A stretch of 44,531 nucleotides of DNA from Actinomycetota bacterium (lineage in GTDB: Bacteria; Actinomycetota; Thermoleophilia; Solirubrobacterales; 70-9). The stretch lies in assembly GCA_018268415.1 (NCBI GenBank), contig JAFDWO010000102.1, forward strand, positions 1 through 44,531, read 5' to 3'. Positions 24,301 through 31,677 of the stretch are shown here, piece by piece. Positions within the stretch are counted from its first letter, which is position 1. Every line of letters starts with the position of its first letter. A program made the position numbers and the translations under genes. The notes below the pieces were generated by a model that worked only from the letters and a program-made list of their open reading frames with translations, did not search any database and was not told the origin of the DNA.

Positions 24301-24403
24301 CCGGCGCTTTGGGTGGCCAGGGACGACCGACCCCGGCCGCCCCGCCGCCCCGGGCTCGCTCCGGTCGTCGAAGCGGGACGGGCCCGACCCTGGCCGCCCC
24401 GGC

Positions 24404-24679
24404 CGTCCGAGTTGCCACGCGACCTCGGGTCTCCCGCCCGTCCGAGTTGCTGGCCGACCCCGACCACCGCACCCGTCCGAGATGCCGCGCGACCCCGGCC
24501 CCCCCGCACCCGTTCGAGAATCCGCCCGGGGCACGTTGCGCCGCGACCCCGGCCGCTCCGGCCGTCCGAGATGGCGCCCGACCCCGGCCCCGCACCCGTC
24601 CGAGATGGCGCCCGACCCCGGCCCCGCACCCGTCCGAGTTGCCCCCCGACCCCGACCCCCGCACCCGTCCGAGTTGCGT
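24404..24679. repeat. Tandem array F, core CCGTCCGAG
   Basis: Eight copies of ACCCGTCCGAGTTGC-like repeats (the fourth is degenerate), with the intervening GCGACCCCGGCCCC also repeated. Because the intervals are themselves similar, this is a minisatellite and not a CRISPR array. The reverse-oriented counterpart is at about 656-835. Confidence 0.85.
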
Positions 24680-24733
24680 CCCGGGCGCCTCATGGCGCTC
24701 CTGGCAGGCTGTGAGCGCCATGAGGCGCCCGGG
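24680..24733. repeat. Hairpin C, copy 2
   Basis: Perfect 21-bp arms (24680-24700 and 24713-24733) around CTGGCAGGCTGT. The arm is three bp longer than in copy 1 because GCGCTC/GAGCGC pair here. Confidence 0.93.
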
Positions 24734-24875
24734 ACGGGAGGGGTCGTGGGGAAGGCGGGCACAGGGACGGGAGGGGGCCGTGGGCAGGCGGCACGGGGGA
24801 CGGGAGGGGGTCGTGGGGAAGACGACACAGGGACGGCAGGGGGTCGTGAAAAAGCGGGACAGGAACGGCACGAGG
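24731..24875. repeat. Tandem array G, 33-nt period
   Basis: Units start at 24731, 24764, 24797 and 24830, exactly 33 bp apart, each GGGACGGGAGGGG(G) followed by TCGTGGGGAAG-like sequence; a fading unit follows at 24862. The counterpart in copy 1 is at about 495-600. Confidence 0.88.
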
Positions 24876-24972
24876 TCGGACTTCCGTGACGGGTCCGTGC
24901 GGGAGAGGCCACACCCCGCCCCGATCGGTGACTAAGACGCCGGGAACGTCACCCTTTCCGCAACCTTCGGTC

Positions 24973-25051
24973 CGTTCCCGGGCCCGGAAAGAAGGCCCGG
25001 GAACGCGTTCCGTACTTTGACCCTGCCATGGCAGGGTCAAAGTACGGAACG
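24973..25051. repeat. 12-bp hairpin followed by 46-bp palindrome D, copy 2
   Basis: CGTTCCCGGGCC and its exact complement (24973-24984, 24994-25005) adjoin a perfect 46-bp palindrome (25006-25051) identical to 332-377. The first hairpin is decayed in copy 1. Confidence 0.95.
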
Positions 25052-25196
25052 TGTCCGTGAGCGTTGGACAACACCGGAGGAAGTGTGGACTTCCCGACGT
25101 GTTTGTGACGAGGTCACTGATCGGTGACGGGACCGTCACCTATCGGTCGCGCCCCCGTGACCCTCCCGCCACTCCCTCCACACTCCCCACATACCC

Positions 25197-25246
25197 GGCC
25201 GTCTCGGCCACGGCCACAGCCTGCCCGGGCCGTGGACGAGACGGCC
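25197..25246. repeat. Hairpin B, copy 2
   Basis: Arms GGCCGTCTCGGCCACGGCC and near-complement, inverted relative to 139-184 and differing from it by a few bases. Confidence 0.9.
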
Positions 25247-25416
25247 GCATCCCATTCCGCCGCGGGCGACAGCTTGAGGGGGCCACGAATCTTCCCCGGC
25301 GCCGGCGCCGTTCGACCCGACTCGGCCTCGTCCGTCGCGGCCGCCGACTCTCCCGGCCACCTCTCCCGAGTCCTGATTCCGCAGCTCACCGTCGGTCCAC
25401 CGATCGCGCATCTCGC

Positions 25417-25461
25417 TCCGCTGTTCCTTATGCGCCTCATAGGCGCATAAGGAACAGCGGA
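25417..25461. repeat. Hairpin E, copy 2
   Basis: Perfect 21-bp arms (25417-25437 and 25441-25461) with a CAT centre, 14 bp past the stop of the YeiH-like gene, so it may also end that transcript. Confidence 0.93.
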
Positions 25462-25475
25462 CGGGACGGGACGGG

Positions 25476-27017
25476 TCAACTGCCGAAGCCGAGCGCCATC
25501 ATGCCGAGGCTGAGGGCGGAGACGGTCAGCCAGAGGGCGGCGCCGAGGAGGATCGGGCGGGTGCCCGTTCGGTGAAGGGCGGCCAGGTCGATCGAGAGGC
25601 CGACAGCGGCGAGGGCGACCGTGATCATTGCCGTCGCCAGGTCGCTGATCTCGGGCGTCAGGTCGGTGGGGATGAGGCCGGTCGAGGCGAGCGCGGCCAG
25701 GGCGAGGAAGGCGATCAGGAAGCGCGGCGTGCGGGCGATGGCGCGGAGGAACGCCCTGCCGATGTGACGGCCTCCGGCGGCGCTGTGCCGCCCACCGGTC
25801 GCCTTGTCCGCCGCGATCGTGAGATCTCCGCGTCCGCCGGTGCGCGCGACAGCGGCGATATTGCGGGCTTCGCCGCCGTCGCCCTCGACCGCCGCGATCT
25901 CGACATCTTCGCCGCCGTCGCCCTCGACCGCCGCGATGTGGCCGGCTCCGCGGATGCCGCTGTCGGCAGCGCTGCGCTCCGCCTGCCGCTCGGCGAGGAC
26001 GGCGCAGATCGGGACGATCATCAGCGTGCGGGTGAGCTTCACGACGATGCCGGTGCTCAGCGCCGCGGTGCCGTAGACGTTGCCGGCCGCGACCACCGAG
26101 GAGAGGTCATTGATCGCGGTGCCGGAGAAGACGCCGAAGGCGTGCTGGGACATGCCGAGCGCGTGGCCGAGTGGCGGGAAGGTGAGGACGGCGAGGACGT
26201 TGAAGAGGAAGATCGTCGCCACCGCGTAACCGACGTCGGTGTCGTCGGCCTCGGTGACCGGGGTGACCGCGGCGATCGCCGACGCACCGCAGATCCCGGT
26301 GCCGACGGCGATCAGGGTGCGCAGCGGATCGAGGATGCCGAGCCGGCGGCCGAGCAGGGAAGCGGTCAGGAGGCAGCCGCCGAGGGTGACGACGATCACC
26401 GGCAGCGAGCGGATTCCCTGCGCGAGGACGGTGGTGAGCGGGAGCGCCGCGCCGAGGGCGACGACCGCCCCGCGCAGGAGGGTCGAGCTCGAGGCCTGGA
26501 TGCCGGGGCGCAGCGTGGGGCGGGGACCGAGAAGCGCGCCGACGATCAGGCCGAGCACGATCGCGAGCACCGGGGCCGACCCGAACGGGACGCGCGGCGC
26601 GACGAGGCCGGCCGCTGCCGCGACCAGCAGGCAGACGGCGAGGCCCGGAACGACGCGGCGGGCGAGGGCGAGATCCGGACGGATCTGGCGGGCGACGGCG
26701 AGGCGCGGAAGGACCCGGAGGGTAAGGGCCAGGCCCGGAACGATGCTGCGGGTAAGGGCGAGGCCCGGACGGATCTGGCGGGCGGCGACGTGGGGAACGA
26801 CGCGGTGGGTGAGGCCGGCAACGGCGCGGCGGATGACGGCGCGGGTGCGGGCCGATCGCCGGGGGCGGGCGGGGCGCTGAGCGGTGCCGGGTCGGTGGGC
26901 ACGGGTGGTGCGGCCGGTCGCGCCGGCGTGACGAGCAGGCCTCGGGTGCTCGGCGCCGGCGCCCCCGGCGGGACCGCTGCCCGGTGCATCAGAACGCCTC
27001 GAAGTGGTCGTGGCCAT
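25476..27017 (-). CDS. YeiH/UPF0324-family putative exporter with two repeat expansions
   Basis: 513 residues from the ATG at 27017. The membrane core matches the UPF0324 family (putative sulfate exporters): PFGSAPVLAIVLGLIVGALL, GTGICGASAIAAVTPVTEAD, FGVFSGTAINDLSSVVAAGN. Two parts are abnormal. Residues ~60-125 are seven degenerate 10-residue repeats of the form LARRVVPGLA, encoded by a 30-bp minisatellite (26638-26838). A ~75-residue loop insertion after ICAVLAERQAERSA contains two IAAVEGDGGE repeats encoded by identical 30-bp sequences. The normal family length is about 340. The true start could lie inside the repeats. Substrate unproven. Confidence 0.83.
   Translation of the reverse strand: MATTTSRRSDAPGSGPAGGAGAEHPRPARHAGATGRTTRAHRPGTAQRPARPRRSARTRAVIRRAVAGLTHRVVPHVAARQIRPGLALTRSIVPGLALTLRVLPRLAVARQIRPDLALARRVVPGLAVCLLVAAAAGLVAPRVPFGSAPVLAIVLGLIVGALLGPRPTLRPGIQASSSTLLRGAVVALGAALPLTTVLAQGIRSLPVIVVTLGGCLLTASLLGRRLGILDPLRTLIAVGTGICGASAIAAVTPVTEADDTDVGYAVATIFLFNVLAVLTFPPLGHALGMSQHAFGVFSGTAINDLSSVVAAGNVYGTAALSTGIVVKLTRTLMIVPICAVLAERQAERSAADSGIRGAGHIAAVEGDGGEDVEIAAVEGDGGEARNIAAVARTGGRGDLTIAADKATGGRHSAAGGRHIGRAFLRAIARTPRFLIAFLALAALASTGLIPTDLTPEISDLATAMITVALAAVGLSIDLAALHRTGTRPILLGAALWLTVSALSLGMMALGFGS
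25869..25937. repeat. Exact 30-bp duplication inside the YeiH-like gene
   Basis: Identical 30-bp copies at 25869-25898 and 25908-25937 (39-bp period), each encoding IAAVEGDGGE on the minus strand. Confidence 0.92.
26638..26838. repeat. 30-bp minisatellite in the 5' part of the YeiH-like gene
   Basis: About 6.7 units of 30 bp with core GCGAGGCCCGGAACGA or CGGACGGATCTGGCGGGC. The unit keeps the reading frame (10 codons) and gives repeats alternating QIRPGLA and VVPGLA. Confidence 0.88.
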
Positions 27018-27070
27018 GTATCGAGGATCCGACCGCGACCGTCATCGAACCAGTCGGATCTGGCAGTCAT

Positions 27071-27084
27071 CCATTCCAGAATGG
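27071..27084. promoter_or_regulatory. Candidate operator upstream of the YeiH-like gene
   Basis: Inverted repeat CCATTC-CA-GAATGG in an AT-richer stretch 54 bp before the ATG. No regulator gene is adjacent, so the binder is unknown. Confidence 0.35.
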
Positions 27085-27141
27085 AATGGAACTGGTCGCC
27101 CATCGAGGACGGGGCGAGGACTCGCGCCGCCGCCGCCGTCG

Positions 27142-27528
27142 TCAGGGGATCAGCTGTTCGTGCCCGGCGGGCATGTGGTTCGCGAAGAAGGCGAACCAGA
27201 CCAGCGCGGTCACCAGGCCGATCGTGATCGAGGCGGGGAGCGCCACCTCCAGCGGCCCGCGCCGCCGGCCGCCGCGATCACCGACCAGCCGCAGGTACCG
27301 CCGGTCCGCCGCCGCCAGCATCCAGGCGACCCCGGCGAGCGCCGGCGGCATCGCCACGAGTCCGGCGATCAGGATCGCCGCGGGATCCCCGGTGAGTCGG
27401 GTGAGGAGCCACAGCATCCCGACCGGGACGCCGAGCCAGAGCACCTGGCAGCCGAGGACGATCAGGACCGCCAACGCGCCGGCCTCGACCTGCGAACCCC
27501 CGCCTCGGCGGTTCCGCGTCCTCTCCAT
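27142..27528 (-). CDS. Integral membrane protein, unknown
   Basis: 128 residues from the ATG at 27528 (MERTRNRRGGGSQVEAG). Three to four hydrophobic segments: ALAVLIVLGCQVLWLGVPVG, AAILIAGLVAMPPALAGVAW and ITIGLVTALVWFAFFANHM, with a basic cytosolic loop (DRRYLRLVGDRGGRRRG) before the last one. No recognised family. It is divergent from the VOC gene and lies upstream of the YeiH-like gene on the same strand, with a 124-bp gap. Confidence 0.75.
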   Translation of the reverse strand: MERTRNRRGGGSQVEAGALAVLIVLGCQVLWLGVPVGMLWLLTRLTGDPAAILIAGLVAMPPALAGVAWMLAAADRRYLRLVGDRGGRRRGPLEVALPASITIGLVTALVWFAFFANHMPAGHEQLIP

Positions 27529-27633
27529 GCACACGACGATACCGCCACCGTTTCTGGATTGCCTGACTAGTTTTCGCGCCGCCGGCGGTCTTTACTTCTA
27601 CGTGAGGTCCACTGACGAGGACAGGAGGAAGAG

Positions 27634-28032
27634 ATGAGCGAGAGTACGGGGACGACGACGGTCGACCAGGTCGGCACGGTGATGGTGCCGGTTGCCGACC
27701 AGGACCGGGCGATCGAGTTCTACACCGAGAAGCTGGGCTTCGAGAAGCGCTCCGACACGCCGTTCGGCAAAGGCGACCGTTGGGTCGAAGTGGCGCCCGC
27801 CGGCGCCGCGACGACCGTGGCTCTGGTGCTGCCGATGGAGGGCGAAGAGGTCGGGGTCGAGTCCCGGATCGCCTTCCGCAGCCGTGACATCGACGCCGAC
27901 CACGCCGCCCTGCGCGAGCGCGGCGTCGACGTCGACCCCGAGGTGATGCGGATGGGCGACCCGGTGCCGCCGATGTTCTTCTTCCGTGACGCCGACGGCA
28001 ACCGGCTCCTGCTGGTGCAGACCGAGGCCTGA
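27634..28032 (+). CDS. VOC (glyoxalase/bleomycin resistance) superfamily protein
   Basis: 132 residues, two beta-alpha-beta3 modules. Module 1 opens GTVMVPVADQDRAIEFYTEK; module 2 ends in FFRDADGNRLLLVQTEA. The usual metal ligands (a His at the start of each module and Glu near the ends) are not in place, so it is probably a binding protein or metal-free member and not a classical glyoxalase I. A strong AGGAGG lies six bases before the ATG. It converges with the sulfotransferase gene at the end of the polysaccharide operon. Confidence 0.88.
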   Translation: MSESTGTTTVDQVGTVMVPVADQDRAIEFYTEKLGFEKRSDTPFGKGDRWVEVAPAGAATTVALVLPMEGEEVGVESRIAFRSRDIDADHAALRERGVDVDPEVMRMGDPVPPMFFFRDADGNRLLLVQTEA

Positions 28033-28058
28033 AGCTGCTCCCCGGTCGGCGCGCCGCC

Positions 28059-28994
28059 TCACCTCGTGGGGGTGTAGCGGCGCAGGCCGGGGGCGGTCAT
28101 CGCCGCGACCAGCAGGCGGCTGGCGGGGGGCATCGCCTCGCGCCACTCCTCGTCGGGAGCGATCTTGACCTCGCCGGTGCGGAAGCGGTTGGGGTTGCCG
28201 GCGGCGGTGTGGTTGGAGTCGAGGTGGACGGTGCGGTCGGCGCCGATCGGGTTGGGACGGTCGGACTCGTCGAGAAAGGCGAGGACGTCGTTGACCGCGG
28301 CGGCGGGATCGGCGGCGAAGTCGCCGTAGTGGAGGTTTGCGTAGCGGGCGCCGGTGGGGCGGTGGAAGCGGGTCAGCGCGTTGATCGTCGACCACTCGGC
28401 GCTGGTGCGCAGGAGGCTGTAACGGTCCATGTCTTCCCCGCTGCCGGGGTTGTACTTGCGCCGCTGCCAGGACCAGGCGACGGCGCGGCTGTCGCGGACG
28501 AGGTGGAGGACGTGGAGGTCGAGGTCGCCGTCGAGACCGCGGAGGGCATAGCCGTGGGAGACGTCCTTGGAGGAGTCGATCAGCACCGCGGCGCCCGACT
28601 CGGCGGCGATCGCGGCGTAGAGGCGGCGGAGGATCCGGCGGTAGTGGTCGACGTCGCGTCGCTGGCGGCGCGTGCCGACCCGGCGGCCGAGCAGCGGCAG
28701 CAGCCACCACCGGTCGACCCGGCCCTTCAGCGCCGCGATCGCCTCGACTTCGCGCTCCGAGAGCTCACCGAACGCCCGCCGCGTCACCGCCCGCCAGAAC
28801 TCGCACTCCAGGAACGGGTCGCCGCAGCCGCAGCGCCGGTTCTCCACGAAGCCCTCCTGGAAGACGTGGCGCAGCTCGCCCACCGATTGGAAGCCGGGGA
28901 CCTGCCCGAGCACGCGGTCGAGCAGGGTGCTGCCGCTGCGCCCGTAGCCGCCGATGAAGAGCACCTTCAGGGGCTCCCGCCCGTCGCTCAGCAC
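28059..28994 (-). CDS. PAPS-dependent sulfotransferase (last gene of the polysaccharide operon)
   Basis: 311 residues from a GTG that overlaps the GH8 stop by seven bases; GGGAGG is six bases upstream. The PAPS 5'-phosphosulfate loop is GGYGRSGSTLLDRVLG (residues ~15-30), and the 3'-phosphate site is VRDSRAVAWSW. Cysteines in RRCGCGDPFLECEFW mark a subgroup common in actinobacteria. No signal or membrane segment, so it acts in the cytosol. From its place it probably sulfates a sugar nucleotide, lipid-linked unit or polymer precursor. An alternative is sulfation of an unrelated lipid. Confidence 0.88.
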   Translation of the reverse strand: MLSDGREPLKVLFIGGYGRSGSTLLDRVLGQVPGFQSVGELRHVFQEGFVENRRCGCGDPFLECEFWRAVTRRAFGELSEREVEAIAALKGRVDRWWLLPLLGRRVGTRRQRRDVDHYRRILRRLYAAIAAESGAAVLIDSSKDVSHGYALRGLDGDLDLHVLHLVRDSRAVAWSWQRRKYNPGSGEDMDRYSLLRTSAEWSTINALTRFHRPTGARYANLHYGDFAADPAAAVNDVLAFLDESDRPNPIGADRTVHLDSNHTAAGNPNRFRTGEVKIAPDEEWREAMPPASRLLVAAMTAPGLRRYTPTR

Positions 28995-30079
28995 GCCAGG
29001 CCTCCCTGCGGTTCGATCGTCGCGCGGCCGAGGGCGAGGAGCGCGGCGCCGTAGTAGGTCGGTTCGGCGCCGACGGCGGCTTCGGCGCGCGCCAGCCATT
29101 CCTCGCTCGCCGCCGCTTCGCCGGTCGCCGCGCTCGCCGCCGCCGCGGACACCAGCAGCGGTGCCCCCGGCGAGCCGCCCCGCGGTTCGCCTTCCAGTGA
29201 GTAGGTGGCGGCCGGGGCGCTGCCGATCTTGCGGTCGAGGAAGCCCGCCGCGCGGGCGGCGAGGGGCGTGTCGCGGCCATCGCAGCTCGCCGCCTGCCAG
29301 AGCGGCACGCGGACCGCGTCGTAGCCGAAGATCGGGCCGCCGCCATGGCCCGGTGCCGCGGTCGGTTTCGCCGTCCCGTCGGATTCGAGCACCGCCCAGT
29401 CGGGGGCGAGGCCGGTGGTCCGTTCGGTCAGCTGGGCGACGATTTCGCGGCTCGTTTCGGCGATCTGCTTCCAGCGCGGGGCGCCGCTCGCGCGACCGAG
29501 GGCGCTGAAGGCGGCCGGGGCGTAGTAGCTCGGGTCGACGACTGCCGGGAAGTGGTTCGCCCAGCTTCCCGCGACCAGCACCGAGCGGCCGGCGAGCGAG
29601 ACCGTCTCGTGTTCGAGGATCGCGTTGGCGAGCGCGAGGGCTTCGCGCCGGTATTCGGAGGGGCCGAGCCGTTCGGAGGCGAGCAGCAGGGCCCAGGCGG
29701 CATCGAGGTCGGCGTCGGCGGCCGACGCGGTCGAGACTACCTTCCCGTCTTCCCAGTGCCAGGAGAGCAGGCCATCGGGCCGGCGCAGGTTTTCCCGCGT
29801 CCACCCCCAGACGTCGGCGAAGGTCCGGCGGTCACGGGCGACGACCGCGAGGAGCATCGCGTAGGCCTGGCCCTCGCTCACCGTGTCGCCGCCCTGGTCG
29901 GTGCGGCTGACCCGGCCATCGGGTTCGACGTAGCGGTCGAGGAAGGAGCGGGCGGCCCCGGCGGCGTCCGCCCGCGGCGTCTGGGCGCTCCCGTCGGCCT
30001 GCAGCAGCACGACGAGGGCGACGATCGCCGCTGCGGCGACCAGGCCACCGATCGCCACCATCAACTGGCGGGATCTCAT
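28988..30079 (-). CDS. GH8 endoglucanase-like protein (BcsZ-type)
   Basis: 363 residues. The N-terminal hydrophobic segment (LMVAIGGLVAAAAIVALVVL) is a signal anchor or uncleaved signal. The GH8 proton donor is E69 in DTVSEGQAYAMLLAVV. The nearby conserved acidic motif is SAADADLDAAWALLLA (D122-D126), and the aromatic sites read WHWEDGK and GSWANHFPAVVDPSYYAP. The BcsZ type cuts beta-1,4-glucan during cellulose export. It overlaps the synthase stop (ATGA), the same neighbour order as in bcs operons. Expected outside the membrane, trimming the polymer. Confidence 0.88.
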   Translation of the reverse strand: MRSRQLMVAIGGLVAAAAIVALVVLLQADGSAQTPRADAAGAARSFLDRYVEPDGRVSRTDQGGDTVSEGQAYAMLLAVVARDRRTFADVWGWTRENLRRPDGLLSWHWEDGKVVSTASAADADLDAAWALLLASERLGPSEYRREALALANAILEHETVSLAGRSVLVAGSWANHFPAVVDPSYYAPAAFSALGRASGAPRWKQIAETSREIVAQLTERTTGLAPDWAVLESDGTAKPTAAPGHGGGPIFGYDAVRVPLWQAASCDGRDTPLAARAAGFLDRKIGSAPAATYSLEGEPRGGSPGAPLLVSAAAASAATGEAAASEEWLARAEAAVGAEPTYYGAALLALGRATIEPQGGLAC

Positions 30080-31677
30080 CGCGCCATCCCCCGACCTTCG
30101 GGGCTCTCCGGGCCGAGCGGCCCCGCCGGCTCGGCCACCTGAGCCGCGGGAGCCGGAGCGGCCGACTCCTCGCCCTGCCCGCCGTCGCGCATCAGCGCCC
30201 AGCGCGCACCGCTCGCCAGCACGGTCACGTGCAGGAGCGCGAAGGCGACGTTGTTGAGCGTGCTCGGCGAGCGCTGGTGTACGAGCCCCCAGGCCGAGCC
30301 GGCGGCGAGCGCGGCGATCACCAGCAGGGTCGGCGCCGCGGCGAGCGGCTGGCGCGCGCCCGCGCCCTGCTTCGGGGTGACGACGAAGCGACCGGCCCGC
30401 CGGGTGAGCGCCGCCAGCGAGGCGAGGATCTGCACCCAGAAGGTCGCCGCGGCGAGGGCGAACCCGGCGAAGGTGTAGGCGCCGCGCCCGGCGACGACGA
30501 CCATCGCCAGCGCCGTGCAGAAGTAGGGCGCGAAGTGGAGGACGAACTGGTCGGCGGAGGCGGCGGCGATCGGCTGGGCGCCGGTGAAGATCCGGACCAA
30601 CGGGAACGACATGTAGACGAGGAGCGTCCAGCCGGAGAGGAAGTAGCCGGCCGAGAGCAGGTAATGGACGCGCTTGCGCAGCGGCAACCGGGCCCGCAGC
30701 ACCCGCCCGATCGCCCCCAGGCAGCCGCGCGCCCAGCGGCGCTGCTGGCCGACGTAGGACGCCATGTCCTCGGGGCCGAGGCCGACGGCGAGCACCGCAG
30801 GGAGGTAACGCGATTCCCACCCCCGTTCGTGCATCTTCACCGAGAGGACGAAGTCCTCGGTGATCGAGTCGGTCGGGAAGCCGCCCACCGACTCCAGCGC
30901 GGTGCGCCGGAAGAGCACGTTGGTGCCGCAGCAGAACATCGCCTGGTCGGCGTCCTTGCCGCGGGAGATCGCGCCGAAGAAGAGCGCCTGCTGGGCCCAG
31001 GCGGCCGCCGCGATCCCGCCGCCCCGCGAGTTCGCGTAGTACTGCGGCGTCTGCACGAAGGCGACCCCCTCGTCGGCCATCGGCTCCAGCGTGCGCTCGA
31101 TGAAGTCGCGCCGGGGGACGTGGTCGCAGTCGAGCACGGCGACGAACGGCGACCCGGTGGTGAGCAGGGCCGAGTTGATGTTCCCGGCCTTGGCGCCGGC
31201 GCTCTCCTCGCGGGCCACGTAGCGGGCGCCGAGGCGCCCCGCCATCGCCTCGACCTCGGGCCGGCAGCCGTCGTCGAGGACGCTGACGACGAGTCGCGCC
31301 CCGCGCATCGCGAGGGCCGCGCGTACGGTCGGTTCGAGCACCGGCAGCGGCTCGTCGTAGGTCGGGATCAGGACGTCGACCAGGGGCGGGGTCCCGCCGC
31401 GGGACGGGCGCCGCGGCGCCCGTCGCCGACGGTCGCGCCGCGTCACCGTCCACCAGAAGCCGCTCGCCTGGAAGAGGTTGAAGAGTTCCGCCGCGACGAG
31501 GATCCCGAACAGCAACGGCACCCCGACCCGCCCCGGCTGCAGCAGCCAGCCGAAGTACCAGAGCGACAGCGGGATCATCGCCAGGGCAAGCAGGCGCAGC
31601 CGGCGTGGCGGCGCCGCGTCCGGGCTCCAGGCGGGCGGTAGCAGGCGGGGGTCGGTGGCCGGGCGGGCGCGGCTCAT
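30076..31677 (-). CDS. Cellulose-synthase-type GT2 without PilZ domain
   Basis: 533 residues. Two N-terminal membrane helices (~28-70) precede the GT2 domain with all processive motifs: D135/D136 in VSVLDDG, D183-C-D185 in LDCDHVP, T273-E-D275, and Q311-QRRW. Four or more membrane helices follow (~325-500). The C-terminus is an Ala/Pro-rich tail; no RxxxR...DxSxxG PilZ motif is seen, so direct c-di-GMP control as in BcsA is unlikely. It should polymerise and export a beta-glucan or similar polymer. ATGA overlap on both sides. No BcsB gene is present. Confidence 0.92.
   Translation of the reverse strand: MSRARPATDPRLLPPAWSPDAAPPRRLRLLALAMIPLSLWYFGWLLQPGRVGVPLLFGILVAAELFNLFQASGFWWTVTRRDRRRRAPRRPSRGGTPPLVDVLIPTYDEPLPVLEPTVRAALAMRGARLVVSVLDDGCRPEVEAMAGRLGARYVAREESAGAKAGNINSALLTTGSPFVAVLDCDHVPRRDFIERTLEPMADEGVAFVQTPQYYANSRGGGIAAAAWAQQALFFGAISRGKDADQAMFCCGTNVLFRRTALESVGGFPTDSITEDFVLSVKMHERGWESRYLPAVLAVGLGPEDMASYVGQQRRWARGCLGAIGRVLRARLPLRKRVHYLLSAGYFLSGWTLLVYMSFPLVRIFTGAQPIAAASADQFVLHFAPYFCTALAMVVVAGRGAYTFAGFALAAATFWVQILASLAALTRRAGRFVVTPKQGAGARQPLAAAPTLLVIAALAAGSAWGLVHQRSPSTLNNVAFALLHVTVLASGARWALMRDGGQGEESAAPAPAAQVAEPAGPLGPESPEGRGMAR

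Larger units (their letters stand above)
24301..25475. repeat. Non-coding palindrome/tandem-repeat island, copy 2 (inverted relative to copy 1)
   Basis: No confident gene. Left to right: eight repeats with core CCGTCCGAG, about 31-34 nt apart where regular (24404-24679); hairpin C (24680-24733); four strict 33-nt repeats beginning GGGACGGGAGGGG (24731, 24764, 24797, 24830) and a fading fifth; a perfect 12-bp hairpin (24973-25005); the 46-bp palindrome (25006-25051); a GGTGACGG/CCGTCACC hairpin (25123-25140); hairpin B (25197-25246); one or two CTCAAGCTG-type repeat remnants; and hairpin E (25417-25461). Read in reverse complement this is the module order of 1-850; only hairpin E is at the other end. 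Confidence 0.88.

Noticed and set aside
24404..24679. CRISPR-like array
   Set aside because: Conserved core is only about 9-15 nt, the intervals are themselves repeats, and no cas gene is present.
27634..28032. Calling the VOC protein glyoxalase I
   Set aside because: The metal-binding His/Glu set is not present at the expected positions.
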